From the NCBI GenBank assembly GCA_035295225.1, contig DATGJI010000058.1:62001-126000 (forward strand): a DNA stretch of 64,000 nucleotides, read 5' to 3'. Each line of letters opens with the position of its first letter. Within the stretch, counting starts at the first letter, position 1. The notes beneath the pieces were generated by a model that worked only from the letters and a program-made list of their open reading frames with translations, did no database searches and was not told where the DNA came from. Origin of the DNA: Candidatus Eremiobacteraceae bacterium. GTDB taxonomy: Bacteria > Vulcanimicrobiota > Vulcanimicrobiia > Eremiobacterales > Eremiobacteraceae. The position numbers and the translations under genes were made by a program. Shown here piece by piece: positions 24,732 through 34,628 of this stretch.

Positions 24732-27700
24732 TTAGTCCGAGGTTTGCTCTGCCCGACGAGCGCGACGCTCGCGGAATCGGTCTTCGGCTCCCGCGATGAT
24801 CATGTAGAGCAACGGTATGATCACGAGGTTCAGCAGCGTTGAGACGAGCATGCCGCCGACGACAGCCGTGCCGAGTGAATGCCTGCTGTTCTGACCCGCG
24901 CCGCTCGCGAACACGAGCGGCATGATGCCGAAGATGAAGGCGAATGACGTCATCAAGATCGGGCGCAACCGGGTTTGCGCCGCTTGCAACGCGGCCTGGG
25001 CGACCGGTACGCCCTGATTTCTCAAGAGATTCCCGAACTGCACGATGAGAATCGCGTTCTTGCTTGCAAGGCCGACGAGCATCACAAGACCGACCTGGCA
25101 GAAGATGTCGTTCTGCGTGCCTCGCAAGTAGACCGCGCCAAGCGCACCCAGGATCGCAAGCGGCACGGCCATGATGATGATCAGCGGATCCACGAGGCTC
25201 TCGTACTGCGCCGCGAGCACGAGGAATACGAACACCACGGCCAGACCGAAGATGACGATGGTGACGCTGCCCGCTTCGATCTGGTCGAGCGACGTGCCGG
25301 TCCAATCGTACGTCATGCCTTTGGGAAGTATCTGGCCCAGCAGCTTCTGCATCTCTTCGATGGCCTGACCGGACGAGACGCCGGGGCCCGGACTTCCGTT
25401 GAATTCGATCGAGCGGAAGAGATTGTAATGATAGATGGCCGGAGGCCCGAGCGTGCGCTGCACCGTCATGAACGAGCTCAGCGGCACCATGGCGTTTGCA
25501 TCGTTTTTCACGTAGTAGTTGTTGAGGTTCTCGATTCTCGACCGATACGGCGCATCCGCCTGCACGTACACGCGATACGATTTGTTCTGATAATTGAAAT
25601 CGTTGACATAGTCGGAGCCGAGCAACACTTGCAGCGTGTCGAACACGTCGCTGAGCTTCACGTGCAGCGCCTGCACGGCGTCGCGATCGATGTTCAGCTC
25701 GAGCTGCGGGCTGTCGGCGCGGAAGGTCGTGAAGACGGAGCTCAGTATCGGGGTTTTGGCAGGCGACAGGTCGGTGTTGGCAATGTACTCGATCTTGCCC
25801 GCCGTCTGCGCGAGCGCCGGGATGCCGAGGTTGCCCTGATCTTCCACCTCTAAGTCGAAGCCGCCGATGCTGCCGGCGCCTTGAATCGCGGGCGGATTGA
25901 ACGCGTACACCGACGCCCCGGTGATCCCGAACAGTTTGCCGCTGAGCCGCCCGATGATCGCCTGCGCCGATTGATTCGAAGCGCGCCGGTCGGACCACGG
26001 CTTGAACTTGCCGAACATGATGCCGTTGTTCGAGCCGGACCCGAAGAACGAGAAGCCCGAGACGCTGAACACGTCCGTGACGTCCGGTTCAGTTTTCAAG
26101 ACGCCGTAGGCTTGCGCCATGATCTTGTCCGTGTACTCGAGCGGCGACCCCGGCGGACCTTGCGCGACGACGATGAAGTAGCCTTGATCCTCGTCGGGTA
26201 TGAATCCGGTGGGAACGATCTTGAACATGAAGACCGTGGCGACCAGAAGCACGACGAAGACGCACAGCACCCACGCGCGCTGGCGGACGATGCCCGGCAG
26301 CAGACGCTTATAGAAATCGCGGACACGCTGTATGAATCCGCCGACCGCGCGCATGAAGGCGTTGTGGCTCGGCGCTTCACCTTCGAGCAGCACGGCTGCG
26401 AGCGCGGGGGCGAGCGTCAATGCTGTGAAGGCTGAGATGGTGATCGTCGACGCGATCGTCAGCGCGAACTGCTTGTAAAGCTCGCCCGTCGTTCCGGGGA
26501 AGAACGCCACCGGCACGAACACGGCGAGCAGCACGAGCGACGTCGCGATGACTGCGCTCGCGATCTCGGCCATGGCGAGCGGCGCAGCCTCCTTCGCCGA
26601 TTTCTTGTGCTCGTGGATGTAACGGACGATGTTCTCGACGACGACGATCGCGTCGTCCACGACCAATGCGGTCGCGAGCGTCAGGCCGAAGAGCGTGAGC
26701 GTGTTTATCGAGAAATTGAAGGCCTTGAGCAACGCGAACGTGCCGAGCAGCGAAACGGGAATCGTGCATGCCGGGATGAGCGTGGCGCGCCAATCCTGTA
26801 AGAAGAGGAAGATCACGAGCACGACGAGTGAGATCGCGAGCGCCAACGTCTGCAGCACTTCATGGATGGATTCGTTGACGAAGGTCGTCGCATCGAAAGC
26901 TACGTTATAGTGGACGCCCGGCGGGAAATCTTTCGCAAGCCGCGCCATCGCGTCGTTGACGCCCTGCGAGACCGTTAGCGAGTTCGCGTTCGCGAGCTGC
27001 AGGATTCCGATGCCGATCGCCGTCTTGCCGTCGAACTTCAGATTCGTGGAATAATCCTGCGCGCCGAGATCCACGCGGCCCACGTCCGAGACGCGAACCA
27101 AGTAGCCGGCGCCGCTCTTGATGACGATGTTGGCGAATTCTTGCGGTGTGGTGAGACGGCCGGCGACCCGCACGTTGAGCGTGTACGGCTGTCCGGGCGG
27201 CGACGGCGCCGCGCCCACTTGTCCAGCCGCGACTTGGACGTTTTGCTCCGATAGCGCCGTCGTGACGTCGTCGGCCGTCAGGCCGTATGACTGCAGCTTG
27301 GCGGGATCGAGCCAGAGCCGCATCGCGTACTTGCGCTCGCCGAACACGAGGACGCTGCCGACGCCTTTCACGCGCTGCAGCGCTTCCGTGACGTAGCGGT
27401 CCGCGTAATTGCTCAAGAACAGGCTGTCGAGTTTCGGGTCGTCGGACGTGATCGCAAGCGCCATGACAAAAGACGACGAGTTCTTGTTCACGATGATGCC
27501 GGTCTGCTTGACCTGCGCCGGCAAGAGACCTTGCGCTTCGTTGACGCGCGTCTGCACGTCTTGCGCCGCTTTGTCCGGATCGCGGCCGAGGTCGAACGTG
27601 GCTGTGATCGAGCTCGCGCCGTCGGCGGTGCTGCTCGACGACATGTAGCGCATGCCCTCGGCGCCGTTGATGCTTGCCTCGAGCGGATTGGTGACCGAAG

Positions 27701-27872
27701 TCTCCACCGTCTCGGCGTTCGCGCCGATGTACTCCGACTGCACTGAGATCTGCGGCGGAGCGATGTTCGGATACTGCGCGACGGGCAGCGACGGGATCGA
27801 AAGCGCGCCAGCAAGCAAGATGACTGCCGAACACACCGATGCGAAGATCGGCCGGGTGATGAAGAATTGCAT
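24732..27872 (-). CDS. RND multidrug efflux permease (HAE1 family)
   Basis: This 1046-residue inner-membrane pump is AcrB/MexB-like. It opens MQFFITRPIFASVCSAVILL, has the adjacent proton-relay Asp pair in TALVVDDAIVVVENIVRYIH (about residue 405), the relay Lys in LVMLVGLASKNAILIVQFGN, two large periplasmic loops and 12 helices. The length is complete and the reading frame is uninterrupted. It starts 3 bases after the adaptor stop and ends directly before the MFS gene. No TolC-like outer-membrane channel gene is in the window, so the channel must be encoded elsewhere. Confidence 0.97.
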   Translation of the reverse strand: MQFFITRPIFASVCSAVILLAGALSIPSLPVAQYPNIAPPQISVQSEYIGANAETVETSVTNPLEASINGAEGMRYMSSSSTADGASSITATFDLGRDPDKAAQDVQTRVNEAQGLLPAQVKQTGIIVNKNSSSFVMALAITSDDPKLDSLFLSNYADRYVTEALQRVKGVGSVLVFGERKYAMRLWLDPAKLQSYGLTADDVTTALSEQNVQVAAGQVGAAPSPPGQPYTLNVRVAGRLTTPQEFANIVIKSGAGYLVRVSDVGRVDLGAQDYSTNLKFDGKTAIGIGILQLANANSLTVSQGVNDAMARLAKDFPPGVHYNVAFDATTFVNESIHEVLQTLALAISLVVLVIFLFLQDWRATLIPACTIPVSLLGTFALLKAFNFSINTLTLFGLTLATALVVDDAIVVVENIVRYIHEHKKSAKEAAPLAMAEIASAVIATSLVLLAVFVPVAFFPGTTGELYKQFALTIASTITISAFTALTLAPALAAVLLEGEAPSHNAFMRAVGGFIQRVRDFYKRLLPGIVRQRAWVLCVFVVLLVATVFMFKIVPTGFIPDEDQGYFIVVAQGPPGSPLEYTDKIMAQAYGVLKTEPDVTDVFSVSGFSFFGSGSNNGIMFGKFKPWSDRRASNQSAQAIIGRLSGKLFGITGASVYAFNPPAIQGAGSIGGFDLEVEDQGNLGIPALAQTAGKIEYIANTDLSPAKTPILSSVFTTFRADSPQLELNIDRDAVQALHVKLSDVFDTLQVLLGSDYVNDFNYQNKSYRVYVQADAPYRSRIENLNNYYVKNDANAMVPLSSFMTVQRTLGPPAIYHYNLFRSIEFNGSPGPGVSSGQAIEEMQKLLGQILPKGMTYDWTGTSLDQIEAGSVTIVIFGLAVVFVFLVLAAQYESLVDPLIIIMAVPLAILGALGAVYLRGTQNDIFCQVGLVMLVGLASKNAILIVQFGNLLRNQGVPVAQAALQAAQTRLRPILMTSFAFIFGIMPLVFASGAGQNSRHSLGTAVVGGMLVSTLLNLVIIPLLYMIIAGAEDRFRERRARRAEQTSD

Positions 27873-27875
27873 CGG

Positions 27876-29255
27876 CTAGTGCTGCCCGCCCGTCGGTTGA
27901 CCGCTGCCTTGCGGCTTGCTGCTCTTCGCCTTGCCTCCCGGCGCGCTGCCCGCCGGCGGACCGCCTGTCGATCCGATCGGCTGGACCGGAGTCCCGGGCT
28001 GGAGCGTGACGGAGTGGTTTAGAATCGCCATCACGTTCGGCGCGAGTCCTTGACCGGTCACCTCGGTGAAGTCATCATTCTGAATGCCGATGTCGACCGG
28101 AAGCTGCTTCGCTACCCCCTTGTCGATGATGAACATGCCGTAGCCGGTGTCGGTCTGGAAAACGGAAGCCGTCGGCGCGAGAAGCACGCCCGTCTTGCGC
28201 GATTGCACGAACGATGCTTGCGCGACCATACCCGGTCGCAGGGCGAGATCCGGATTTGCGATACGGATACGCGCCGTGTACGATACCGTTCCCGGATCGG
28301 CCGCCATATTGAAGTAGGACACCGTGCCATGCCACGTGCGGCCCGGTATCGAGCTCACGCTGACTGTCACAGGCGTTCCGGCGCGCACATATGCCAGACT
28401 ATTGCCGGAGACGTTTGCGTTGATATAGACCGAATCCAACTGGTTCACTTCCATGAGCGGCGAGCCCGGCGCGGCGAGCGCGCCCGGATCGACGGCGCGA
28501 TAGACGATGACGCCGGAGAACGGCGCGCGCACGTTTGTCAGATCGATTTGGCTGAGGACGCCTTCCACGGCGGCGGATGCCGTGTCTACCGCGGCCTTGG
28601 CATTGCGCAGATCCGCCACGGCGGAGCTCGGGCCTTGCGGCGACAGGCTGGCGTTTGCGGCCGTCACTTGTGCGGAGCGAAGCGCGGCGTCGGCAGCCGC
28701 GGCGGCGGATTGGGCTTCATCCAGGGCCTGCTGTGAGACAAAACCTTGCTTGAATAGCGCGCGATCTCGCTGGTATGTCGAGTCGGCGGTCGCGGCGGCG
28801 CTTTGAGCCGATGCGAGACCGGCATTGGCACTCGACACGGTGCCGCTCGCGTTCGCCAGCACCGATGCGTAGTGCGCCTGGGCGGCCTCCAACTGCGCCT
28901 GGTTTTGACGCAACTCCGCTTGCAGGACGCTATCGTCGATTTTCACGAGGAGCTGACCTTGCGATACGTGCTGACCGATCTGGCCATTGACCAGCAACAC
29001 GTTGCCGGACACGACCGATGACAGCGAAGCGATCTGCAGCGGCGCCACAGTCCCGACCACACGAAATGTCTGAGCGATATCGCCGCGTTTGATCGGGGCG
29101 GCAGCCACCGGAATCGAAAACGCGGCCCCGCCGCCGTAACCGCCCGCGCCGCCGCCGCGATGGCCGCAGCCCGACGCGGCGATCGTCGCGGCCAGTAGGA
29201 GGGCCGCACTCATAGGTCTCATCGCTATCTGATTCGCTCGCACTGATGTCGTCAT
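27876..29255 (-). CDS. RND efflux periplasmic adaptor (membrane fusion protein)
   Basis: The adaptor bridges the inner-membrane pump and an outer-membrane channel. The 459-residue protein has a lipobox (LLAATIAASGCGHRG), a Gly-rich linker, the lipoyl/barrel-sandwich halves (VGTVAPLQIASLSSVVSGNV and DLTNVRAPFSGVIVYRAVDP), an Ala-rich alpha-hairpin of about 100 residues in between, a beta-barrel (GTPVTVSVSSIPGRTWHGTV) and a Pro/Gly/Ser-rich C-terminal tail. It is the first gene of the efflux operon. A 6+2+6 inverted repeat lies just upstream of its start. Confidence 0.95.
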   Translation of the reverse strand: MTTSVRANQIAMRPMSAALLLAATIAASGCGHRGGGAGGYGGGAAFSIPVAAAPIKRGDIAQTFRVVGTVAPLQIASLSSVVSGNVLLVNGQIGQHVSQGQLLVKIDDSVLQAELRQNQAQLEAAQAHYASVLANASGTVSSANAGLASAQSAAATADSTYQRDRALFKQGFVSQQALDEAQSAAAAADAALRSAQVTAANASLSPQGPSSAVADLRNAKAAVDTASAAVEGVLSQIDLTNVRAPFSGVIVYRAVDPGALAAPGSPLMEVNQLDSVYINANVSGNSLAYVRAGTPVTVSVSSIPGRTWHGTVSYFNMAADPGTVSYTARIRIANPDLALRPGMVAQASFVQSRKTGVLLAPTASVFQTDTGYGMFIIDKGVAKQLPVDIGIQNDDFTEVTGQGLAPNVMAILNHSVTLQPGTPVQPIGSTGGPPAGSAPGGKAKSSKPQGSGQPTGGQH

Positions 29256-29269
29256 GACGGCGCTATACT

Positions 29270-29283
29270 CGACGCGGGCGTCG
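29270..29283. promoter_or_regulatory. inverted repeat upstream of the efflux operon
   Basis: CGACGC-GG-GCGTCG lies 15 bases upstream of the adaptor ATG, in the 98-base gap to the divergent HAD gene. Such a site could bind a repressor of the pump, but there is no regulator gene next to it and short GC-rich palindromes are common here. Confidence 0.25.
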
Positions 29284-29353
29284 AAGTCATTGTGCTTTTG
29301 CAGTCCCTTTGGTCAAGGGCCTTTGCGGCTTGCCGACGCATTGGTGGGACGGC

Positions 29354-30064
29354 ATGTTGCGGGCAATTTTTTTCGATTTAGACGACACACTCGTGGATGA
29401 CACGATCTCGACCGAGCATTGCGCCGAGCTCGTCGCGCAAGAACTTGCGGCGGACCGCGGCATCGCGCCCGCGGAACTTGCGAAAGCGTATCTCGATGCT
29501 GCGATCGCGTTTTGGGAGGGCCTAGGGCCGGGCGCCGGCCGCCCGCCCGAAGGCGGCATCAGACGAGCTATGTGGAGCCGCGCGCTTCAACACTTCGGGG
29601 TCGAGGATGCAGAGCTGGCCGCTGCGCTCGCTCGCCGATATGACATCATCCGCGCGGAGAGGGTTGAATATTTTCCCGATGCCGTACCCGTGTTGGCGCG
29701 TCTGCACAACCGCTACCGGCTTGCGATCATAACCAACGGATTCACCGAAACGCACAAAGCGCGCGTCGCGCCGCTCGAGTTGGGGCGCTTCTTCGATCAC
29801 GTCGTCATGGCGGGCGACTTGGGATTCGTGAAGCCTGATCCGGCGGTCTTCCATCATGCGATGCGTCTGCTGGGCGTCACGGCGCAGGAAAGCGTGATGG
29901 TGGGCGATCGTTTCAATCGCGATGTCGAAGGCGCGCACGCAGCCGGCATGCGGGCGATCTGGGTCAACCCTCATGGCGAGCCCGCTCCTGCCGGAGCTCG
30001 GCCGGCGGAGGCGATCATCGCATCGATGCGTGAGCTGCCGCTAGCCCTCGAGCGCATCGCCTAA
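29354..30064 (+). CDS. HAD-superfamily hydrolase (YjjG/NANP-like)
   Basis: The ATG at 29354 puts the catalytic motif at residue 9: MLRAIFFDLDDTLVDDTIST. Motif II is IITNGFTETH, motif III the Lys in GDLGFVKPDPAVF, and motif IV GDRFNRDVEGAHAAG. An alpha-helical cap lies between motifs I and II, as in subfamily IA. The 236-residue protein should be a cytoplasmic phosphatase, perhaps for nucleotides or sugar phosphates. It is divergent from the efflux operon and its TAA is followed by a 110-base gap. The exact substrate cannot be told. Confidence 0.9.
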   Translation: MLRAIFFDLDDTLVDDTISTEHCAELVAQELAADRGIAPAELAKAYLDAAIAFWEGLGPGAGRPPEGGIRRAMWSRALQHFGVEDAELAAALARRYDIIRAERVEYFPDAVPVLARLHNRYRLAIITNGFTETHKARVAPLELGRFFDHVVMAGDLGFVKPDPAVFHHAMRLLGVTAQESVMVGDRFNRDVEGAHAAGMRAIWVNPHGEPAPAGARPAEAIIASMRELPLALERIA

Positions 30065-30120
30065 CCGCGTTTCCTTTAAAAATCGCGTGCGCACGGTCAC
30101 TCTTGGCGCGTCCGTGAAAT

Positions 30121-30147
30121 TTGCGGTGCTGCGCCTAGTCGTATGAT
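30121..30147 (+). promoter_or_regulatory. possible promoter for the DUF1036 gene
   Basis: TTGCGG (30121-30126) and TATGAT (30142-30147) are 15 bases apart, a little short for sigma70. They lie 29 bases upstream of the ATG with GGGGAGGA between. Confidence 0.35.
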
Positions 30148-30175
30148 ACGAACACACGACTGGGGAGGACCAAAC

Positions 30176-30592
30176 ATGTTCAAGCACATCGCCGTAGCCG
30201 CCGCCGGCGCGATCGCGTTCTTCGCTCTCACGGCGCTGCACCCGGCGCCTGCGCTCGCGAGCTTCCGCGTCTGCAATCAGTCCGGTGAAAAGATCGCCGT
30301 GGCGATCGCATACTATGGAAGCGATGAAGACGGCTGGGTCAGTGAGGGCTGGTGGAATCTCGCCGACGGCGACTGCGCCACGCCAATCGCGAAAGACCTC
30401 GACAATCGCTATTATTATCTCTTCGCCGACGGCGACCAGCACACGTGGACCGGCGACTACGATAACTGTGTCGATCCGAGCACTGCCTTCACGCTCAAAC
30501 ATGCCGACAGCGACTGCAACTTCTCGAAGAAATCGTTCTTCAAAGTTGACACCGGCGACACCAGCACGGACTATACGTACACCTTCCATTGA
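30176..30592 (+). CDS. secreted DUF1036 protein
   Basis: The ATG at 30176 is preceded by a strong GGGGAGGA. The 138-residue product has a signal peptide (MFKHIAVAAAGAIAFFALTA, then ending PALA) and a DUF1036 domain. This shows as ASFRVCNQSGEKIAVAIAYY, DGWVSEGWWNLADGDCATPI and a C-terminal segment with paired Cys residues (DNCVDP, DSDCNF). Members are small secreted or periplasmic proteins common in alphaproteobacteria and cyanobacteria, with no established function. It appears monocistronic. Confidence 0.88.
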   Translation: MFKHIAVAAAGAIAFFALTALHPAPALASFRVCNQSGEKIAVAIAYYGSDEDGWVSEGWWNLADGDCATPIAKDLDNRYYYLFADGDQHTWTGDYDNCVDPSTAFTLKHADSDCNFSKKSFFKVDTGDTSTDYTYTFH

Positions 30593-30627
30593 TGTAGCGA
30601 AATCCCGACGGCCCCGACTTGAAAGCG

Positions 30628-30690
30628 GAAGGGGCCGACGTTAGTCGGCCCAAGCACTCGTAACGTGGGCCGACTGACGTCGGCCCCTTC
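30628..30690. repeat. two family A palindromes in opposite orientation
   Basis: GGAAGGGGCCGAC-GTTA-GTCGGCCC and GGGCCGAC-TGAC-GTCGGCCCCTTC flank a short spacer between the DUF1036 gene and uvrA. The uvrA frame stays open through the second copy, but the family-like start lies further downstream. Confidence 0.88.
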
Positions 30691-30762
30691 GATTTGTTTT
30701 ACGTCTTCAATTTGTTTTACCAAGGGCGCTCACGGGCGCAACCCGAACTTGTACCGTCCTCC

Positions 30763-33700
30763 ATGGCCGATCGAAAAAATGGCAAGACGCCCCATCGCCA
30801 CGCCGTGCCCGCCGCAGCGGTTCCGCAGCGCCATGGCTTGGATGCGATCGTCATCAAAGGCGCGCGCGAACACAATCTCAAGAACATCGACCTGACGCTG
30901 CCGCGCAATCAGCTCATCGTGATCACCGGGCTTTCAGGCTCAGGCAAAAGCTCGCTTGCTTTCGACACGATCTACGCCGAGGGCCAGCGCCGCTACGTGG
31001 AGTCGCTCTCGTCGTACGCGCGCCAATTCCTCGGTCAGATGGACAAGCCCGACGTCGACTACATCGAAGGGCTCTCGCCCGCGATCTCCATCGACCAGAA
31101 ATCGGCCAGCCACAATCCGCGGTCGACGGTCGGCACCGTCACGGAGATCTACGATTACCTCCGGCTGCTTTACGCGCGCATCGGCGCCCCGCACTGCCCG
31201 AATTGCGGCAAGGCGATAACGCCCCAGTCGGCCGAGCAGATCGTGGAACAACTGTTGGCATTGCCGGAAGGTTCGCGCGTCCAGCTGCTTGCCCCGATGG
31301 TCAGCGGCCGAAAGGGCGAGTATCAGAAGCTGTTCGAGCAGGCGGTGAAAGACGGCTACGCGCGCGTGCGGGTCGACGGCACCATGCGTGAGTTGCGCGA
31401 GAAGATCACGCTCGACAAGAAGCGCAAGCACAGCGTTGAGATCGTGGTCGACCGGCTCGTCATCAAGCCCGATCTGCGCCGGCGCCTCACCGACTCCGTT
31501 GAGACCGTGCTCAAGCTCACGCAGGGCGTCATGATCGTCCTGCATTCGCCGCCCGGATCGCAGGCGCAGAAAGAGATGAATTTCTCCGAGAAGTTCGCGT
31601 GCATCGACTGCGGCCTCTCGTTCGATGAACTCGCGCCGCGGATGTTCTCTTTCAATTCCCCGTTTGGCGCCTGTCCGGAATGCACCGGGCTCGGCGTCAA
31701 GATCGAGATCGATCCGCGACTCGTGATCCCAGACCGCACGAAGGCCGTGCGCGAAGGCGCGATCGTGCCGTTCACCAAGAATCTCTCGGCGGGGATGAAC
31801 GCGTTTTACTTCCAGCAAGTAGCCGCGATCCTCAAGGCCGAGGGCTACGGCATCGAAGTGCCGGTGAACAAGCTGCCCGAGAGCGTGGTCGATCTGATCT
31901 TGTACGGTCTGGATTCGAAGCGTGCGTTTACGTTCAAGACCAAGGCCGGCAAGAAGTGGACGTACGAATCGCAGTACAAAGGCGTGATCCCAACCCTGCA
32001 GCGGCGCTATGAAGAAACGTCCTCCGACTACGTCAGAGCCGAGATCGAGAAACTGATGACCACGGTCAAGTGCGCCGCGTGCGGCGGGGCGCGCCTGAAA
32101 CCTGAATCGTTGGCGGTCACCATCGGCGGACTGAACATCGCGAAGCTCACGTCGATGCCCGTGGACCGCTCGCTCGCGTTCGTCCAGGAATTGCAGTTGA
32201 ACGCGCGCGAGGAACAGATCGCGCGCCAGATCATGAAAGAGCTTCGCGCGCGGCTCGGATTTCTCGTCAACGTCGGCCTCGAGTATCTCACGCTCGACCG
32301 GAGCGCCACCACGCTTTCGGGCGGCGAGGCCCAGCGCATCCGGCTCGCCACGCAGATCGGGTCGTCTCTGGTCGGCGTGCTTTACGTCTTAGACGAACCT
32401 TCGATCGGACTGCATCAGCGCGACAACGCGCGCTTGCTCGCCACGCTGAAAACGCTGCGCGATCTGGGCAACACGTTGATCGTCGTCGAGCACGACGAAG
32501 ACACGATGCGCGAAGCGGACTTTCTCGTCGATATCGGTCCGCGGGCCGGCAAGGATGGCGGCCGCGTTCTCGCAGCCGGCACGATCGGCGATATCGCGGC
32601 AAATCCGGAATCGCTGACCGGGCGCTACCTCACGGGAGAGGCCTTCATCCCGATCCCGCCGCGCCGGCGCGAGCGTACCGGCACCCTGCTCGTGCGCAAA
32701 GCAAACGCCAACAATCTTCACGATCTTGATGTAGCGTTTCCGCTCGGCGTCTTCACCTGCGTCACAGGCGTCTCGGGATCGGGAAAGTCGACGCTCGTCG
32801 AAATGGTGCTGCACCGCGCGCTCGCGCATCATCTCCACGGCCAACCGCCGGACGAGACCTACGGCAAGCTGATAGGTTTGGACAGGCTCGACAAGGTCGT
32901 CGTCATCGACCAGTCGCCGATCGGACGGACGCCGCGCAGCAACCCCGCGACCTACACGGGCGCGTTCGACCCGATTCGCGAGCTCTTCTCGATGACGCCG
33001 GACGCGCGCACCCGCGGGTACGCGCCGGGCCGATTCTCTTTCAACGTCAGGGGCGGGCGCTGCGAGACGTGCGACGGCGACGGGATCATCCGCATCGAGA
33101 TGCACTTCCTGCCGGACGTCTATGTTCCGTGCGAGACCTGCAAAGGCCGGCGCTACAATCAGCAGACGCTCGAAGTGAAGTACAAAGGCAAGTCGATCGC
33201 GGACGTGCTCGAAATGCGCGTCGACGAGGCGGCGGATTTTTTTGAGAACCAGACGCGCATCGCGGGCAAACTGCGCACCATCTGCGATGTCGGGCTCGGC
33301 TATATCCAGATGGGCCAATCGGCGACCACGCTTTCCGGCGGCGAAGCGCAGCGCGTCAAGCTCGCGACCGAATTGTCGCGGCGGAGCACCGGACGAACGT
33401 TCTACATCTTAGACGAACCGACGACAGGCCTGCACTTCGCCGATGTCGCGCATCTGCTGCGCGTCCTGCAGCGCTTGGTCGACAGCGGCAATACGGTGCT
33501 CGTCATCGAGCATAATCTCGACGTCATCAAAACCGCCGACCACGTGATCGATCTCGGGCCAGAAGGCGGCGAAAAGGGCGGCAGGCTCGTGGCGGAAGGC
33601 ACGCCCGAGGAAGTCGCGGCGGATCCGGCCTCGCATACCGGGCAGTATCTCAAGCGCGTGCTCGCGGATTCGCGCGCCCACATCGCCATTTCGAGCGAGC

Positions 33701-33774
33701 ACGGGGCGGTCGCGGAGTACCAGCGCGTGAACGACGAACTGCTCCGCAGCCTCGAAGGCACGAAAACGGCCTAA
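30763..33774 (+). CDS. uvrA: excinuclease ABC subunit A
   Basis: UvrA is the ATP-dependent damage sensor that loads UvrB. ATG 30763 is chosen over the upstream TTG (30694), which sits next to repeats. The 1003-residue protein has two ABC modules: [20 protein letters not shown] and [15 protein letters not shown], with signatures [16 protein letters not shown] and [15 protein letters not shown]. It also has the zinc modules ([28 protein letters not shown] with [10 protein letters not shown]). The first 30 residues before [20 protein letters not shown] are a basic extension not needed by the family. uvrB lies 13 kb away on the same strand, so the genes are not in an operon. Confidence 0.97.
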   Translation: MADRKNGKTPHRHAVPAAAVPQRHGLDAIVIKGAREHNLKNIDLTLPRNQLIVITGLSGSGKSSLAFDTIYAEGQRRYVESLSSYARQFLGQMDKPDVDYIEGLSPAISIDQKSASHNPRSTVGTVTEIYDYLRLLYARIGAPHCPNCGKAITPQSAEQIVEQLLALPEGSRVQLLAPMVSGRKGEYQKLFEQAVKDGYARVRVDGTMRELREKITLDKKRKHSVEIVVDRLVIKPDLRRRLTDSVETVLKLTQGVMIVLHSPPGSQAQKEMNFSEKFACIDCGLSFDELAPRMFSFNSPFGACPECTGLGVKIEIDPRLVIPDRTKAVREGAIVPFTKNLSAGMNAFYFQQVAAILKAEGYGIEVPVNKLPESVVDLILYGLDSKRAFTFKTKAGKKWTYESQYKGVIPTLQRRYEETSSDYVRAEIEKLMTTVKCAACGGARLKPESLAVTIGGLNIAKLTSMPVDRSLAFVQELQLNAREEQIARQIMKELRARLGFLVNVGLEYLTLDRSATTLSGGEAQRIRLATQIGSSLVGVLYVLDEPSIGLHQRDNARLLATLKTLRDLGNTLIVVEHDEDTMREADFLVDIGPRAGKDGGRVLAAGTIGDIAANPESLTGRYLTGEAFIPIPPRRRERTGTLLVRKANANNLHDLDVAFPLGVFTCVTGVSGSGKSTLVEMVLHRALAHHLHGQPPDETYGKLIGLDRLDKVVVIDQSPIGRTPRSNPATYTGAFDPIRELFSMTPDARTRGYAPGRFSFNVRGGRCETCDGDGIIRIEMHFLPDVYVPCETCKGRRYNQQTLEVKYKGKSIADVLEMRVDEAADFFENQTRIAGKLRTICDVGLGYIQMGQSATTLSGGEAQRVKLATELSRRSTGRTFYILDEPTTGLHFADVAHLLRVLQRLVDSGNTVLVIEHNLDVIKTADHVIDLGPEGGEKGGRLVAEGTPEEVAADPASHTGQYLKRVLADSRAHIAISSEHGAVAEYQRVNDELLRSLEGTKTA

Positions 33775-33793
33775 CCAAGGCGCCATTCCGCGC

Positions 33794-33809
33794 TGTGACG
33801 AAGGTCACG
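33794..33809 (+). promoter_or_regulatory. CRP/FNR-superfamily-like operator ahead of the PilZ pair
   Basis: TGTGA-CGAAGG-TCACG matches the CRP half-site pattern TGTGA-N6-TCACA in nine of ten positions. It is centred about 100 bases upstream of the ATG at 33903, between the uvrA stop and the PilZ-associated genes. No CRP-family gene is in the window, so recognition by such a regulator is inference. Confidence 0.45.
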
Positions 33810-33815
33810 CCGGGG

Positions 33816-33843
33816 TCAAGTGGCATCGGTTTTTGTCCGAAGA
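33816..33843 (+). promoter_or_regulatory. weak sigma28-like promoter candidate
   Basis: TCAAG (33816-33820) is followed after exactly 15 bases by TCCGAAGA (33836-33843), resembling the TAAA-N15-GCCGATAA motility-sigma pattern only in part. It lies right after the CRP-like box and 59 bases before the ATG. Confidence 0.2.
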
Positions 33844-33902
33844 CTAGAAGGGAAGCGGATTCCCGCTCCTACCGTCTTCATTAAGGATTGCATCCGAACT
33901 CT

Positions 33903-34628
33903 ATGGCGGACGCCTTGGGCGCCGAGCATGTTCCACCGCCGATAACATTGCCGGTGGTCGTGACCGTGCGAAACGCCGACCTCGGGCTCAATGAGACCGG
34001 TCGGGTCAAGCGCATCGACAAGACCGGCTTTGTCGCTACTCTCGCGGTGGCCATTCCCGACGGAACCGTGCTATTCACCACGATCGACATGCGCACGCTC
34101 AACGCGACCGCGCGCGGTCTCGTTCGCGTACGGACGCAGACGACCATGGGTGAGGGCGCCGGCTACGAGACCTTCGCCGATTTCATCGAGATCAACGATG
34201 ACGGTAAACAGAAGATCGATCGTCTGATCGGGCTCGCCGAAACGCCGCCGCCGCCGAACGCGGGCGGGTTCAACTCGACGGGCGGACCGGGAGCCACGCG
34301 CAATTTCGCAACCGATCAGATCGGCGTGCAGCCGGTCTACTCGCGCGCCGTTCCTAACAGCCCGGATTTTTCCGTTGCGAAAGAACGCAAAGCGTATTTC
34401 GAACCGGCCCCCACGCGCGGCAAAGCGGAAGCGACGAAGAGCACGAAGTTCTGGAACAGCATCGGCGTATCGGGCTACACGGTCGCGATCCTCGCCGTCG
34501 TCGCCATCTTCCCGCAAGGGCGCGCATGGGAATACTACGTCTGGAGCCACTTCGCGTGGGGCGTTTCGCGGATGTGGTACTGGGCGTGGCATGTCGGCGA
34601 CGTCAAGCTGTATAACAACACCCCATGA
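33903..34628 (+). CDS. membrane-anchored protein of unknown function, PilZ neighbour
   Basis: I do not recognise a family for this 241-residue protein. The first 105 residues form a beta-rich domain (PVVVTVRNADLGLNETGRVK, TVLFTTIDMRTLNATARGLV, GYETFADFIEINDDGKQKID) that resembles a divergent PilZ-type barrel but lacks clear RxxxR and (D/N)xSxxG motifs. A Pro/Gly-rich linker follows. Then comes a basic segment (KSTKFWNS), one hydrophobic helix (GYTVAILAVVAIFP) and an aromatic-rich C terminus (WSHFAWGVSRMWYWAW). The gene overlaps the PilZ gene by ATGA, so the products probably act together. The ATG at 33903 is preferred over an upstream TTG. Confidence 0.65.
   Translation: MADALGAEHVPPPITLPVVVTVRNADLGLNETGRVKRIDKTGFVATLAVAIPDGTVLFTTIDMRTLNATARGLVRVRTQTTMGEGAGYETFADFIEINDDGKQKIDRLIGLAETPPPPNAGGFNSTGGPGATRNFATDQIGVQPVYSRAVPNSPDFSVAKERKAYFEPAPTRGKAEATKSTKFWNSIGVSGYTVAILAVVAIFPQGRAWEYYVWSHFAWGVSRMWYWAWHVGDVKLYNNTP

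Noticed and set aside
24379-25998. 539-codon frame antisense-phase within the efflux operon
   Set aside because: Same strand as the pump genes but another frame; the Arg-rich composition marks it as a shadow frame.
24732-29255. Complete tripartite efflux system with outer-membrane channel
   Set aside because: No TolC-like gene is present in the window.
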